Source: Bradyrhizobium sp. BR 10289 (GTDB lineage Bacteria > Pseudomonadota > Alphaproteobacteria > Rhizobiales > Xanthobacteraceae). Taken from it: a DNA stretch of 64,000 nucleotides. The stretch covers positions 1 to 64,000 of the forward strand of contig NZ_JACOFR010000035.1 of assembly GCF_019455385.1 (NCBI RefSeq), read 5' to 3'. Of the stretch, positions 25,226 through 33,619 are shown piece after piece (the stretch's first letter is position 1; every line of letters starts with the position of its first letter). The notes under the pieces were generated by a model. It was not told the DNA's origin and did no database searches. It saw only the letters and a list, made by a program, of their open reading frames with translations. A program made the position numbers and the translations under genes.

Positions 25226-27130
25226 TCAAGACGCGGAGGCTGGCTCGGGTTGCCCGTCGCTGTTCAAGCGACGATCTCCTGAACTCCTGATGTGGGCCCG
25301 CCGGTAAAAAATCGTGAACACGTCGTGCTTTTGGAGCGCCGGCTTGATACCCTTGGCATCGAGCTTCGCCTTCATGGTCGCAGAATGCAGACCGCGGGCC
25401 CGGGCGAGTTCGCCGAGCGCCACGTAGCGCTTATGGAAGGCCTTCACCTGCGAGGGCTGGATCCGGGCGATGCGATGACCGGCGCGTTCGATGGTAGCTG
25501 ATTTGACGTAACCGCGCGCGACCAGCGCCTGAGCCGTCTGCTTCCGCAAGCCGAGCCTGTCGGCGAACTCGTCCACCGAGATCGTCCTCGCCTGCCGTCC
25601 ATGGACCAATACGCGGACCTCGCGCAGATCGACGAGAATCGAACGACAGCCGCTCTTGCCGGTCAAAGCCCCGACCCATTTCAGCCGCCTGTCGAGGATA
25701 AGCCTGACGATGTCTGTCTGAGCGCACGAGACCTTCCAGGAGGCTTCCAAGAGGGTCGCATGACCGGTTTCCTTTGCGGTCACGGGTCGAGCGCGCTTCA
25801 AGAGGCGGGCGACGAACGCATCCACTGCGGCCGTCGAGACCGTCGCCCGCAGGCCAAGCGAACCGTCGGCGATCGGCTCGAGAAGGCCCGCCTTTACGAG
25901 CATCTTCACCTGATAAAGACCGGTGCCGATTCTCTTGGCGACTTCATGATAGGGGAGCGCCGCGACGGCATCGCGAACGATCCGACCGCCCTCTACGGCG
26001 TCGAAAAGGATGTGGGGATCGGGCAGCTTGACCTGCTCCTCATCGATCATCCCGGCGAGCAGAAGTATTTTCTTCACGCGACCGGCTCCGCGGCCGATCT
26101 CCTTGGCGAGGGAGGTCACCGAGTGCAGCCTCCTCTCCGTGATGACCTCGCCAAGGACATTGTCGCCGGGCTTGAGCGGGAAGCTGGCCTTGACGAAGTC
26201 CGACACCAGGATTCGCAGCGGGGCGAACGCCGGCACCCGCCAAGTCGGACGCTTCGGGTTGACGTGAAGATAATTGTACAGCGACGCGAAGGCTTGGCGC
26301 ACGATCTGGTCGCGCACGGTGGTGCGCCGGCGCGCGTGGGCCATGGCCATGGTCCGCAAGAGCTCCTCGATTGCTTCCTTACCGCGGCTGGCGATCTCGA
26401 ACCCACGAACGCGCGCCTGCCGGAGCTTGTCGCCACTGAGATTGTCCCGCTTGCCCTTTCGGCCGAAGCAGGCGGCCGCCCCCAGCATCTCGCAGGTCCG
26501 GATCGCCGCGAAGAGGGGCATGGCATCGAGGAACGGCGCGCCCGTGTCGCAACCATCCAGACGGGCCAAAACGTAGTCCTGCAGGCCCGTCGGGTCGCGC
26601 AGCGGCGCCTTTTCTGCCATCTCGGCGAGCCCGGCCGCCTTGGCGACCAGAATGTCCGAGAAATCGAAGCAGTAGGCCGTGCCGGGCGCCTTGTGCACGG
26701 TGGCCATGGCGCAGCCATGGACCGGGCAGGTATCGACCACGTCCAGGAGCCACTCGGCGCGGCAGACATACGCCGCATCGGCCGGCGTCTTGCCTGCGTT
26801 CCGCGCGTCCTCGACGAGGCAACGGGGGCAGACGTCGAGGCGCCCCACGACCAAGGTTTCCCGGCGGAGCGACTGACCGCGGTAGACGAAATCGTGATCT
26901 CCAGTCCTGACAAAGGCGCAAGCCGCCAGATCGACCTCGTCAATACCGCCGAGGGCAGCGATCTTCGCGATCGCGGCTTCGTCGCCGTTGGTCAGCTGCC
27001 AATGCTTGATTCCAAAATCACCGCAGAGCTCCCTGACCAGCAGGTCGTGCGCCCTCGCCAGGCGCGAAGCGTAGGCCGTCGGCGGCTCTCCGGAGCGGTA
27101 GGGCGGAGCGAGATCGAGCTTAGCGGTCAT
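25226..27130 (-). CDS. tniQ: TniQ/TnsD-type target-selection protein
   Basis: A 634-residue protein with the N-terminal TniQ domain: PPYRSGEPPTAYASRLARAH, then the zinc-binding set CPRC (Cys101, Cys104), Cys123 and CPVHGC (135-140). The long C-terminal part with several helix-turn-helix-like segments (for example VAKRIGTGLYQVKMLVKAG, FADRLGLRKQTAQALVARG) is what the larger TnsD-type TniQ proteins use to read a specific attachment sequence. It most likely recognises the lysK 3' coding end where this element sits. The ATG at 27130 overlaps the tnsC stop by 11 bases (ATGACCGCTAA); the frame extends upstream without support. Confidence 0.92.
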   Translation of the reverse strand: MTAKLDLAPPYRSGEPPTAYASRLARAHDLLVRELCGDFGIKHWQLTNGDEAAIAKIAALGGIDEVDLAACAFVRTGDHDFVYRGQSLRRETLVVGRLDVCPRCLVEDARNAGKTPADAAYVCRAEWLLDVVDTCPVHGCAMATVHKAPGTAYCFDFSDILVAKAAGLAEMAEKAPLRDPTGLQDYVLARLDGCDTGAPFLDAMPLFAAIRTCEMLGAAACFGRKGKRDNLSGDKLRQARVRGFEIASRGKEAIEELLRTMAMAHARRRTTVRDQIVRQAFASLYNYLHVNPKRPTWRVPAFAPLRILVSDFVKASFPLKPGDNVLGEVITERRLHSVTSLAKEIGRGAGRVKKILLLAGMIDEEQVKLPDPHILFDAVEGGRIVRDAVAALPYHEVAKRIGTGLYQVKMLVKAGLLEPIADGSLGLRATVSTAAVDAFVARLLKRARPVTAKETGHATLLEASWKVSCAQTDIVRLILDRRLKWVGALTGKSGCRSILVDLREVRVLVHGRQARTISVDEFADRLGLRKQTAQALVARGYVKSATIERAGHRIARIQPSQVKAFHKRYVALGELARARGLHSATMKAKLDAKGIKPALQKHDVFTIFYRRAHIRSSGDRRLNSDGQPEPASAS

Positions 27131-28214
27131 AACGTCGGGGCTCCGACTTCCTGACCGGCTTTTTGGCGGACTTCTCGACCTGCTCGTTCTCCTTTTCGAA
27201 GATGATGCTGGGGTCAATGGTCTGCCAGCCCGGGGACGCGAACACGTTGAGCTCGTCGGGTTGGGCGGTCCGCTCGGCGTATGCTTCGATCAGGTGATCG
27301 ATTCCGAAGGTCTTGCTCTTGGCCGTCACGGCCACCTCAATGGCGTCCAGCAGGATCTCGAAGACGAGGCCGAACTGGTAGGCCGCAGCATGGATCAGGC
27401 GATCGACGATGGTGGATCCCGCCCGCTCGACGTATTTCAGGCCGGCGGCCTCGGCGAAGTCCTTCATGGCGTCGCCGATCCAGGCAGCATCGTCCGCAGC
27501 GACCAGATCGTCGAACATGACGTATTTGAGCCGCCGCTTGAGCTGGCGGTCCTTCTGGAAGATCAGCAGGGTCTCCTGGATGCCCGACAGCACCAGCTGC
27601 ACCGGCCACACGCGGGAGATCATCAGGTTGCGGAAAGTGGCCTGGATCTTCTTGATTTCCCGGTCATGCGCGTTCTGCAGGACGTTGTGGACGTCGTCGA
27701 AGTGCAGGAACATGACGCGCTTGCGGCGGAGGAGCTTGCGGACCCGCTTCCAGGCCTCGTTCTCCCGCAGCGGCTTTTCGGTGTCGTACCCGAGCGCCTC
27801 CAGCGTGGCGTCGCCAAGCTGCGTCAGCGTGCAGGGCGACGGCACCAGCACGGTCACGAAGACGCAGCCCGAGCCCTCGATCCCGTAGCCCGGAAAGGCC
27901 GGATGATCGACCAGCACCCTTTCGAGAGCCGCCGTCTTGCCCGAGCCGCTGCCGCCGACGACCACGAAGCCGACGCCGGCGCGGCGATTTTCGTCGCCCT
28001 CGGGCCGCTTCGGATACCGTTTCTTCAGGGCGTTCCGGATGAGGCGCGTGACCTGCTCGCCTACGGCGTCGTCGCGCTCGGATTCGATGTAGCAGGCCTG
28101 CAGCTTGGCCATTACGGCCGAGACGCGGTCGTCCTCGTCCTTCAGATAGGCCTTCAGGGGGCCGAGCCGATCCACCGTCTCAAGCTCGGAGACGTGCTCA
28201 GTCTTGCGCACCAT
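27120..28214 (-). CDS. tnsC: Transposition AAA+ ATPase TnsC (TniB-like)
   Basis: A 364-residue AAA+ ATPase linking target choice to the transposase. Walker A is VVGGSGSGKTAAL (residues 87-94), Walker B is VMFLHFDDVHN (about 167-177), with sensor-1-like QLVLSGIQET further on. In Tn7-like systems TnsC forms filaments on DNA marked by TniQ/TnsD and activates TnsA/TnsB. The gene starts three bases after the tnsB stop and overlaps tniQ, consistent with one operon. The C-terminal Lys/Arg-rich tail (KKPVRKSEPRRY) may contact TnsA/B or DNA. Confidence 0.93.
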   Translation of the reverse strand: MVRKTEHVSELETVDRLGPLKAYLKDEDDRVSAVMAKLQACYIESERDDAVGEQVTRLIRNALKKRYPKRPEGDENRRAGVGFVVVGGSGSGKTAALERVLVDHPAFPGYGIEGSGCVFVTVLVPSPCTLTQLGDATLEALGYDTEKPLRENEAWKRVRKLLRRKRVMFLHFDDVHNVLQNAHDREIKKIQATFRNLMISRVWPVQLVLSGIQETLLIFQKDRQLKRRLKYVMFDDLVAADDAAWIGDAMKDFAEAAGLKYVERAGSTIVDRLIHAAAYQFGLVFEILLDAIEVAVTAKSKTFGIDHLIEAYAERTAQPDELNVFASPGWQTIDPSIIFEKENEQVEKSAKKPVRKSEPRRYDR

Positions 28215-28217
28215 GCG

Positions 28218-30467
28218 TTACTCCTCGATTTTGTAGCGGACCTTGCGGCCCTTTTTGGCAGGCGCTTTTTCCGCTCCGTTGGTCGGGGCCCGCTGCGCTC
28301 TCTTCGGCGCCTTCTCGACGGCATGGATAGACTTCGCCTCCGGCTCGTCGACCGGGGCCACGCCGTCGCCGGACGTCGCCCCGCCGACGAGAAGTGCGCC
28401 ATCGAGCAGGGACACCGGCTCAGTCGCCTCGGCGGCAATCCGGTCGCGCGCGAACTTCACCCCGATGTTCATGCGCTTCTGGTGGTAGGCCAGCGTCTCC
28501 GCGTCCTTCGGCTCCTCAGCGATGTTGCGGCGTTTGCGAGCAATCCGGCCGACCTCGACCAGATGGGTGATGGTGTCGTCGAGGATCTCCCTGGTGATGG
28601 CGTTAACGACGGCGTTCCGGGCCTGGAGCTCGTCCCAGACGGCGATCCAGTCCTCGGCGGTGACGCGGAAAAGCTCGGGAGCGCCGTCGATCGTGACCCA
28701 TTCGTCGCCGATCTTGGCCGAGACGGCACCGAGGTTGCGCAGATCGACGCGGGACTCGACCCTGATGTGGTCGGCTTGCTTGAACAATTCGTTGAGTTCG
28801 GCCGACTGGTAGTCGATGCCGAGAATACGCAGCCCGTGGGCGCCCAGCATGGGGCTCAGGCGCTGCCCGAACACGACCCGCCGTAAATTGTCGTCCGGGG
28901 GCGGATCGACACCGAACTCCGCGGACAGACGGAGCCAGGCCGAGCGGGGCGTCTCGCCGCCGAGGCCTTCGTGCGGCGAGTTGTGGTAATGATCGACCTT
29001 GTAGCGGACGAGTGCCTCGACGAACTCGTCGATGGTCAGGCAGGCGTTGCCTTCGCTGTCGTATTCGCCCTTTTCAACGACATTGCCAAAAGTGCGGCCG
29101 GCGAATAGTCCGACGAACTTGTCGTCGGTGGAACGTAAGACGCGCTCGACATTGCCGCGGAGCCAGGGGAGCCCCGCGACCGTCGTGGTGAACTTGATGC
29201 CGAGATCGACGGTCTTGGCGTGGAAGTCGTAGTTGGCGAAGCTGGAGCCGGCGTCGGCGACCGCGGTCTCCATGGTGCCGCAGATGTCGAACGGCGTCAG
29301 GGCGCCGACCGCATCGGCGTAAGGCTGCTTGTCCGAGACGGCCATTTCCAGACAGCGGACGGCGTTTTCCGGGCACGCGGTCCGGGCGACGCTCATGCCG
29401 ACTACGCATTTGGTCGCGACATCGAGCGCGATGCACAGCACCAGGCGGATCTTCTCGGCGGCCTCCTTCTGGGCGTCGCTCCAAGTGTCCCAAACGCCGG
29501 TCAGAATCGCGAGCACATGGAGGTGCACTTCCCATTCGTCGAACTCGACCCGCTGCAGCGGACGGACCACGTCTGACAGACCGGTGGTCACCGCGCGGAA
29601 GTAGTTGCGCGCGATGTCCGTACCCTCCTGGCCAGCCATCTTGTCGTAGGCGGGGATGGCGTCGATCTCCTCGCGGAGGCGCTTCTCCGAAGGCACCTTC
29701 AGCAAGCGACGGCCGGCGGCTTTCCGGCGCTTGTTCTCTTCGTTGATCTCGGCGGACATCCGCCGCCAGATCAAGGCCGCCGTGGGGACCTCGGGAGTGG
29801 CGACCTGGCGGGCAAAACGGACCAGGAAGGCGTATTCCTCCGGCTCGAGGCGCGGGTCGTGGTTGCCGCTCTTGCGCAGCTGGTTGCGGAGCGACAGCGG
29901 ATTCATGCCGCCGGCAATCAGAGCCGCGCACCACTCGCGCAAAGCCTTGGGACCCGGGCTGTCGACGACGACCGTCTTCCGCCCGGCGCGTTTGCGCTTG
30001 CCGCCTCTCCCGATGATCTTCTCGAGCTTGCCGATTTCCTGGGCGATCTGCGGAATGGCGATCAACAGGCTGTCGTCGGTAAACGAGATCTCGCCAGCCT
30101 CCTTCTTGCGGAGCACCGTCAGGCACCATCGCTCCTTCCAGAGGATTTCCTTCTGCTCCTCGTCCGGAAGGTCCGTGACGTAGGCGACACCAGCGTGTTT
30201 GCGCGCCCGCGCCGCTTCTGGATTGTAGAAGTCCCGCGTGTGGCTGTAACCGCGGCTGTGCCGCACCACGGTCAGATCGTCCCGCGACAACGTCTGCGTC
30301 ACATTCGGATTGTCGACCCGCGCGATAGTCGTCAGGCCCCGGACGACGCCCACGCAGGTGTACTCGACCCGGTCGATGACGATCTGGTCGTGGGGCCCGT
30401 ATCGCATCGGAGGCGCCCCGAGAGGGAGCGGCGCCGGCGGCGGGGGTGTGGTGCGGAGATGCGCCAT
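28218..30467 (-). CDS. tnsB: Transposase TnsB, DDE (rve) family
   Basis: A 749-residue DDE transposase that binds the transposon ends and makes the 3' cuts and strand joining. The catalytic triad is visible as RVEFDEWEVHLHVL (D310), TAVADAGSSFANYD (D405) and LRGNVERVLRSTDDKF (E441). Helix-turn-helix regions precede the catalytic core (about 90-290), and a Mu-type C-terminal beta-barrel plus helical tail follows, with DHYHNSPHEGLGGETPRSAW typical of this family. The Lys/Ala-rich C-terminus may contact TnsC. It lies six bases after tnsA. Confidence 0.96.
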   Translation of the reverse strand: MAHLRTTPPPPAPLPLGAPPMRYGPHDQIVIDRVEYTCVGVVRGLTTIARVDNPNVTQTLSRDDLTVVRHSRGYSHTRDFYNPEAARARKHAGVAYVTDLPDEEQKEILWKERWCLTVLRKKEAGEISFTDDSLLIAIPQIAQEIGKLEKIIGRGGKRKRAGRKTVVVDSPGPKALREWCAALIAGGMNPLSLRNQLRKSGNHDPRLEPEEYAFLVRFARQVATPEVPTAALIWRRMSAEINEENKRRKAAGRRLLKVPSEKRLREEIDAIPAYDKMAGQEGTDIARNYFRAVTTGLSDVVRPLQRVEFDEWEVHLHVLAILTGVWDTWSDAQKEAAEKIRLVLCIALDVATKCVVGMSVARTACPENAVRCLEMAVSDKQPYADAVGALTPFDICGTMETAVADAGSSFANYDFHAKTVDLGIKFTTTVAGLPWLRGNVERVLRSTDDKFVGLFAGRTFGNVVEKGEYDSEGNACLTIDEFVEALVRYKVDHYHNSPHEGLGGETPRSAWLRLSAEFGVDPPPDDNLRRVVFGQRLSPMLGAHGLRILGIDYQSAELNELFKQADHIRVESRVDLRNLGAVSAKIGDEWVTIDGAPELFRVTAEDWIAVWDELQARNAVVNAITREILDDTITHLVEVGRIARKRRNIAEEPKDAETLAYHQKRMNIGVKFARDRIAAEATEPVSLLDGALLVGGATSGDGVAPVDEPEAKSIHAVEKAPKRAQRAPTNGAEKAPAKKGRKVRYKIEE

Positions 30468-30473
30468 CCGGCC

Positions 30474-31196
30474 TCAGCTGCCCTTCGGACGGCGCACGAC
30501 CGCCTGCGAGACGATGCGGACATGCTCGACGAGCTCGAGCTTGCGGGCGGCGATCAGGCGCACGATGGCACGGAAGCCGGCGCCGTGCAGGCCGCTGGCC
30601 TGGCGGAGCGCTCCGACGGTGGTGGTGCCGTGCAGGTCGCCGATCAGCTTCTCGATCGCGGCGTCGTGCTCGGGCACGGGGAAGCGGCGGGCGGTGTAGA
30701 TGACCTCCGCATTGAAGCGGTCCTGGGGCTTGAGCTTCGCCTCCGTGACCAAGTTGATGCGGCTCGCGAGCTTGGGCGACATCTGGCGCTGCAGGAGTCG
30801 ATGGATCTCCTCGACTTCCGAGGACGCGACCTTGTCCTCGGGCTTGATTGAATGTGCAGTCCGCGAGCGGTCCGAGTGGACGGAGGTGAAGTCGAAGGTG
30901 AAGCGGCGGAGCACGCCGTCGCGGTCCACGTACTGCACCTGCGGCCACTGGCTGATGACATCGACGATGTCGGGCTGAGCCAGCAGCCAGAGACCGCTGC
31001 TGAGTTCCAGGTCCGACTCGACGCCTTCGACGTGTCCGTCGACCACGAAGACCGTCCGCGACGAGCCCTTCGACGAGAAGCCGATCGAGCGCGCACCACG
31101 GGTGTCCTTCTCGCTGGGTGGCGTCCACCGGCGGGGCAGAACCCACGGCGGCGGGACGTTCGGGTTGGGCGTCAGATACTGCTCACGCGTCATCAT
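30474..31196 (-). CDS. tnsA: Heteromeric transposase endonuclease subunit TnsA
   Basis: A protein of about 240 residues with the restriction-endonuclease-like TnsA fold: GHVEGVESDLELSSGLWLLA (Glu60/Glu64), DIVDVISQWPQVQYVDRDGV, RFTFDFTSVH (Asp102) and IKPEDK (Lys118), matching the E-D-K catalytic set that cuts the 5' strands in Tn7. A C-terminal helical domain (about 150-240) would contact TnsC. The presence of TnsA predicts cut-and-paste movement, not co-integrates. I chose the ATG at 31196; the frame is open to a GTG at 31466, but that extension is low-complexity Arg/Ser/Pro and has no ribosome site. Confidence 0.88.
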   Translation of the reverse strand: MMTREQYLTPNPNVPPPWVLPRRWTPPSEKDTRGARSIGFSSKGSSRTVFVVDGHVEGVESDLELSSGLWLLAQPDIVDVISQWPQVQYVDRDGVLRRFTFDFTSVHSDRSRTAHSIKPEDKVASSEVEEIHRLLQRQMSPKLASRINLVTEAKLKPQDRFNAEVIYTARRFPVPEHDAAIEKLIGDLHGTTTVGALRQASGLHGAGFRAIVRLIAARKLELVEHVRIVSQAVVRRPKGS

Positions 31197-31741
31197 GTAC
31201 GGTTCGGTCCGGGCAAAGCGCTGCCGTCGCCGGAAAGCGGGTTTCCGGACGGGAGCGGTGGATTCCGTGGATCTGTCGGAAGTTGGCCTCGAACCGGCCT
31301 TGCCAACCCGGCCCAGGGGTGATCTGGTCCGGGTGCTAGTTGGCGGTGGCCGGTCCGAGGTGTCTCTTCCGAGGTTCTTCTCTGGTTTCCCCAATCGAGA
31401 CGCGGTCCGGTCGCACGGGCCGCGTTTTTCGTTTGGGAGGTCGCTTCTCCTTTTCGCTCGTTTCACCGTGCCCGAGCGCGATCGCCCAGGGCAAGAATGT
31501 TGTTTTCAGGCCCGCTTTCGGCTTGACGCCCGATTTCGGCGCCACGCCCGAGAACCGGACAACGAAGCGTTAACCACGTCCGAGGCCGCGGAATCGACGT
31601 TTTCGAAAACCCGGCCTTTCGGGCCTGACAATTTTCCAAGGACTCGTTCGCAGTCGTCGACTGCCGGGCCAGGCCCGGTGCCGCCGAGTTTTCAACACTC
31701 CGTCCACAGCGATCACGCTGCTGGATATGATTCAGCTTCCC
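31197..31741. promoter_or_regulatory. 545-bp non-coding region upstream of tnsA
   Basis: This gap lies between the nucleotidyltransferase-like gene and the tns operon and should hold the tns promoter. It contains a hairpin followed by five T (about 31401-31427, arms CGCGGTCCG and CGGGCCGCG), a CGGCCTTTCGGGCCTG hairpin near 31613-31628 and the palindrome CCGGGCCAGGCCCGG at 31664-31678. One of these could be an operator for regulation of transposition. No gene is convincing here on either strand. Confidence 0.45.
31401..31429 (+). terminator. Possible rho-independent terminator
   Basis: Arms CGCGGTCCG and CGGGCCGCG separated by a short loop are followed by TTTTT on the plus strand. No plus-strand gene is directly upstream, so it may insulate the tns promoter from read-through or be fortuitous. 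Confidence 0.4.
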
Positions 31742-32707
31742 CTATGGTCCTCTGAGGCGGAGCCAACGTACTTCGGGATCGACATCAAGAATGGCCTCCT
31801 GGACCACATCGAATGTATCGGGCCAGCAATGTCTAACCAGCGAGCAGGCAAACTCGGCCCTGTGGGCCCAGAGTTCGTCGTCGCGCATGCAATGGCTTGC
31901 GATCGCGTAGGCGGCCGGGTCGAGCGCGGTGAGTTCGATGGGGCGCGTGTCCCGGCTGAACGTCAGGCCCTTGGTGCCCGGCCCCCGGAGCATGGCCCTG
32001 AGCTCGCGATGGGCATCGCCGTCCAGCCGCCGGACGAAGTAGGTGGGCAGGAAGACTTCGGCCAGCGTCCGCCGCTCGCGCTTCGTCCGGATCAAGTACC
32101 GGTCCTCATCGTACTTGTAGGAGGCGCCCTCGTTGTCGACATCGCAGGCCTCGGCGATCTCCGCCAGATTGAGGGTCTCGAGGTCCTCGGTCCGGGCCAC
32201 GAATTGCAGGTGCCTGTCCTTGACGAGTGCCGCCGGCGCCAGGATCCCGGAGCCGCTTTCGTAGGCGAGCAGCGCGCTGCCGCCGAACAGCGAAACCCGG
32301 CTGGAAGCTCCCGTGTACCAAAGCCGGTCCAGGGTTTCGGCCAGCCGCCCATGCAGCCGGGCCACGCCGTAAGCCTTCGCCAGCTTGCAGGACAGCAGGA
32401 CGTCTTCCCGCAGCTCCCGCCGGACGCGGCGCGCCTTCAGCACGGTGCTCTCGAACTGCGCGAAAATCGCTTCGGTTTCCGGGGTACGCCGTCCGAGGGA
32501 TTTGACCTTCTGCTTGCCGTCCTCGCGCGTGTAGCGCGTCAGGTATTCGATGCCGTCCACGGTCCGCCAGGCCATGCCGCCGCCGTCCGAGGCGGCCAGC
32601 ACCTGCAGGGAATGCCCGAACTCAGGCCACAGCTGCTCGATCCGGGCGAATTGCTCGGTCTGGGCACTGTTGAGCGGCACGAGCTCGACATCTTCTGCAG
32701 TTTCCAT
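31742..32707 (-). CDS. Nucleotidyltransferase-fold protein (GSU2403/NTP_transf_8-like), transposon cargo
   Basis: A 321-residue soluble protein. The middle part, RVSLFGGSALLAYESGSGILAPAALVKDRHLQFVARTEDLE, resembles the nucleotidyltransferase-fold domain known as GSU2403-like (helical GG/GxSAL-AYE element followed by a D-rich strand), here with weak conservation of the acidic metal ligands. The C-terminal part (about 230-321) is helical. Proteins of this group turn up next to HEPN and defence genes, but their activity is not settled. It is divergent from a ribbon-helix-helix gene across a region with a perfect palindrome. Confidence 0.65.
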   Translation of the reverse strand: METAEDVELVPLNSAQTEQFARIEQLWPEFGHSLQVLAASDGGGMAWRTVDGIEYLTRYTREDGKQKVKSLGRRTPETEAIFAQFESTVLKARRVRRELREDVLLSCKLAKAYGVARLHGRLAETLDRLWYTGASSRVSLFGGSALLAYESGSGILAPAALVKDRHLQFVARTEDLETLNLAEIAEACDVDNEGASYKYDEDRYLIRTKRERRTLAEVFLPTYFVRRLDGDAHRELRAMLRGPGTKGLTFSRDTRPIELTALDPAAYAIASHCMRDDELWAHRAEFACSLVRHCWPDTFDVVQEAILDVDPEVRWLRLRGP

Positions 32708-32745
32708 GAAATTCCAGATAAGCTATCAGGGGTTCCATGTCAAGT

Positions 32746-32759
32746 GCGCACATGTGCGC
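32746..32759. promoter_or_regulatory. Perfect 14-bp palindrome, candidate operator
   Basis: GCGCACATGTGCGC is perfectly self-complementary and lies in the 126-bp divergent gap between the nucleotidyltransferase-like gene (start 32707) and the ribbon-helix-helix gene (start 32834). Such short symmetric sites are typical targets of ribbon-helix-helix dimers, so autoregulation is plausible. Confidence 0.5.
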
Positions 32760-32833
32760 CTGTGGACCTCTGCTGTTGCCGCCATGAACGGGGCGTGCAT
32801 CATGGTTAACGCGGCCGAATCAAGGGGGTTTTA

Positions 32834-33052
32834 GTGGCGAAGAGCGGCAAGCCAACGGAGCGGAAAAGCCGGAGCGGACCGCGCGCGCCCGCTGGCAAAA
32901 GCCCGCTCCAGGTTCTCATCGACGAGCAGACCATCGAGGACACCAAGATCGAGGTGATCCGCCAGAAGACGAGCGTTTCTGCGGTGGTTGAGAAGCTGCT
33001 GCAGGGGTGGTTGGACGGCACCTACAAGCTGCAACGTAAGAGCGACGGTTAA
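32834..33052 (+). CDS. Small ribbon-helix-helix-like protein
   Basis: A 72-residue protein with a basic, disordered N-terminus (about 1-25, Lys/Arg/Ser/Pro) followed by SPLQVLIDEQTIEDTKIEVIRQKTSVSAVVEKLLQGWLDG, a strand-helix-helix pattern like CopG/ParG-type DNA-binding proteins, with the SVSAVVEKLL helix typical of the group. The start is GTG with AGGGGG about six bases upstream. It is the first gene of the rightward cargo block and may regulate it; a role as a transposition accessory factor cannot be excluded. Confidence 0.65.
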   Translation: MAKSGKPTERKSRSGPRAPAGKSPLQVLIDEQTIEDTKIEVIRQKTSVSAVVEKLLQGWLDGTYKLQRKSDG

Positions 33053-33190
33053 TAGTTTTCACCACAGATCCCCAGCATTTCGTTTCGCAGACTTGCTCCT
33101 GTCGCGCAGCCTCGCGTATCTGACGCCGCGACAATTTGCCGATCTCGGCGAATACAGCCTTCCCACCGACCGTCAGCAGGAGCTGCCGCT

Positions 33191-33595
33191 GTGCACATCG
33201 ACCAAGATTACCTGAAGCGGCTGCTCGAAGCCTGCCAGGCGTCGGAAAAGCCGACTTTCGATATCCGAGACTTGGACGCGCTCGGTTTTGACCGTTCCGA
33301 CGATCGGTTCGAGTTCCATCTGAAGATCCTCGCTGATCAACGTCTCATCGAGCAGGATGATGGCGAGCCGGGGTTCGGCCTTCAAAAGAGCATCGATGGT
33401 TTTCGGTCCTGGAACGTGGTCCCGTTGCGCCTCACGGCAGCAGGCCACGACTTCATCGAGGCCCTCTCGAACAAGGAGGTGTGGGCCGCGATCAAAAGCG
33501 GCTTCAAGGACGCAAGCCTCTCGACCCTGAAGAGCGTCTCGTTGAAGCTGCTGGAAGGTTACGTGAAGAAGAAGGTCGACGACGTGCTGAAGTGA
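33191..33595 (+). CDS. DUF2513-like protein (transposon cargo)
   Basis: A 134-residue protein with the layout of DUF2513: an N-terminal winged-helix-like region (YLKRLLEACQASEKPTFDIRDLD...HLKILADQRLIE) and the VVPLRLTAAGHDFIEALSNKEVWAAIK segment that is the family hallmark, then a helical tail with a short Val/Lys-rich end. Function is not known; these proteins are frequent in phage, plasmid and defence neighbourhoods. GTG start with AGGAG about nine bases upstream. The next gene starts 24 bp after its stop, suggesting a two-gene unit. Confidence 0.75.
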   Translation: MHIDQDYLKRLLEACQASEKPTFDIRDLDALGFDRSDDRFEFHLKILADQRLIEQDDGEPGFGLQKSIDGFRSWNVVPLRLTAAGHDFIEALSNKEVWAAIKSGFKDASLSTLKSVSLKLLEGYVKKKVDDVLK

Positions 33596-33619
33596 AGCCT
33601 TGGAACGGATAGGCTATCT

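Noticed and set aside
31290..31345. A tRNA-like T-loop (GGTTCGAGGCC on the minus strand) upstream of tnsA
   Set aside because: No matching acceptor, D or anticodon arms could be built around it.
31197..31466. N-terminal extension of tnsA to a GTG at 31466
   Set aside because: The extra 90 residues are low-complexity Arg/Ser/Pro without homology or ribosome site; the start near 31196 fits TnsA length.
32834..33052. A TnsE or resolvase gene
   Set aside because: The product has only 72 residues with a ribbon-helix-helix pattern; no recombinase motif is present, and TnsA makes a resolvase unnecessary.
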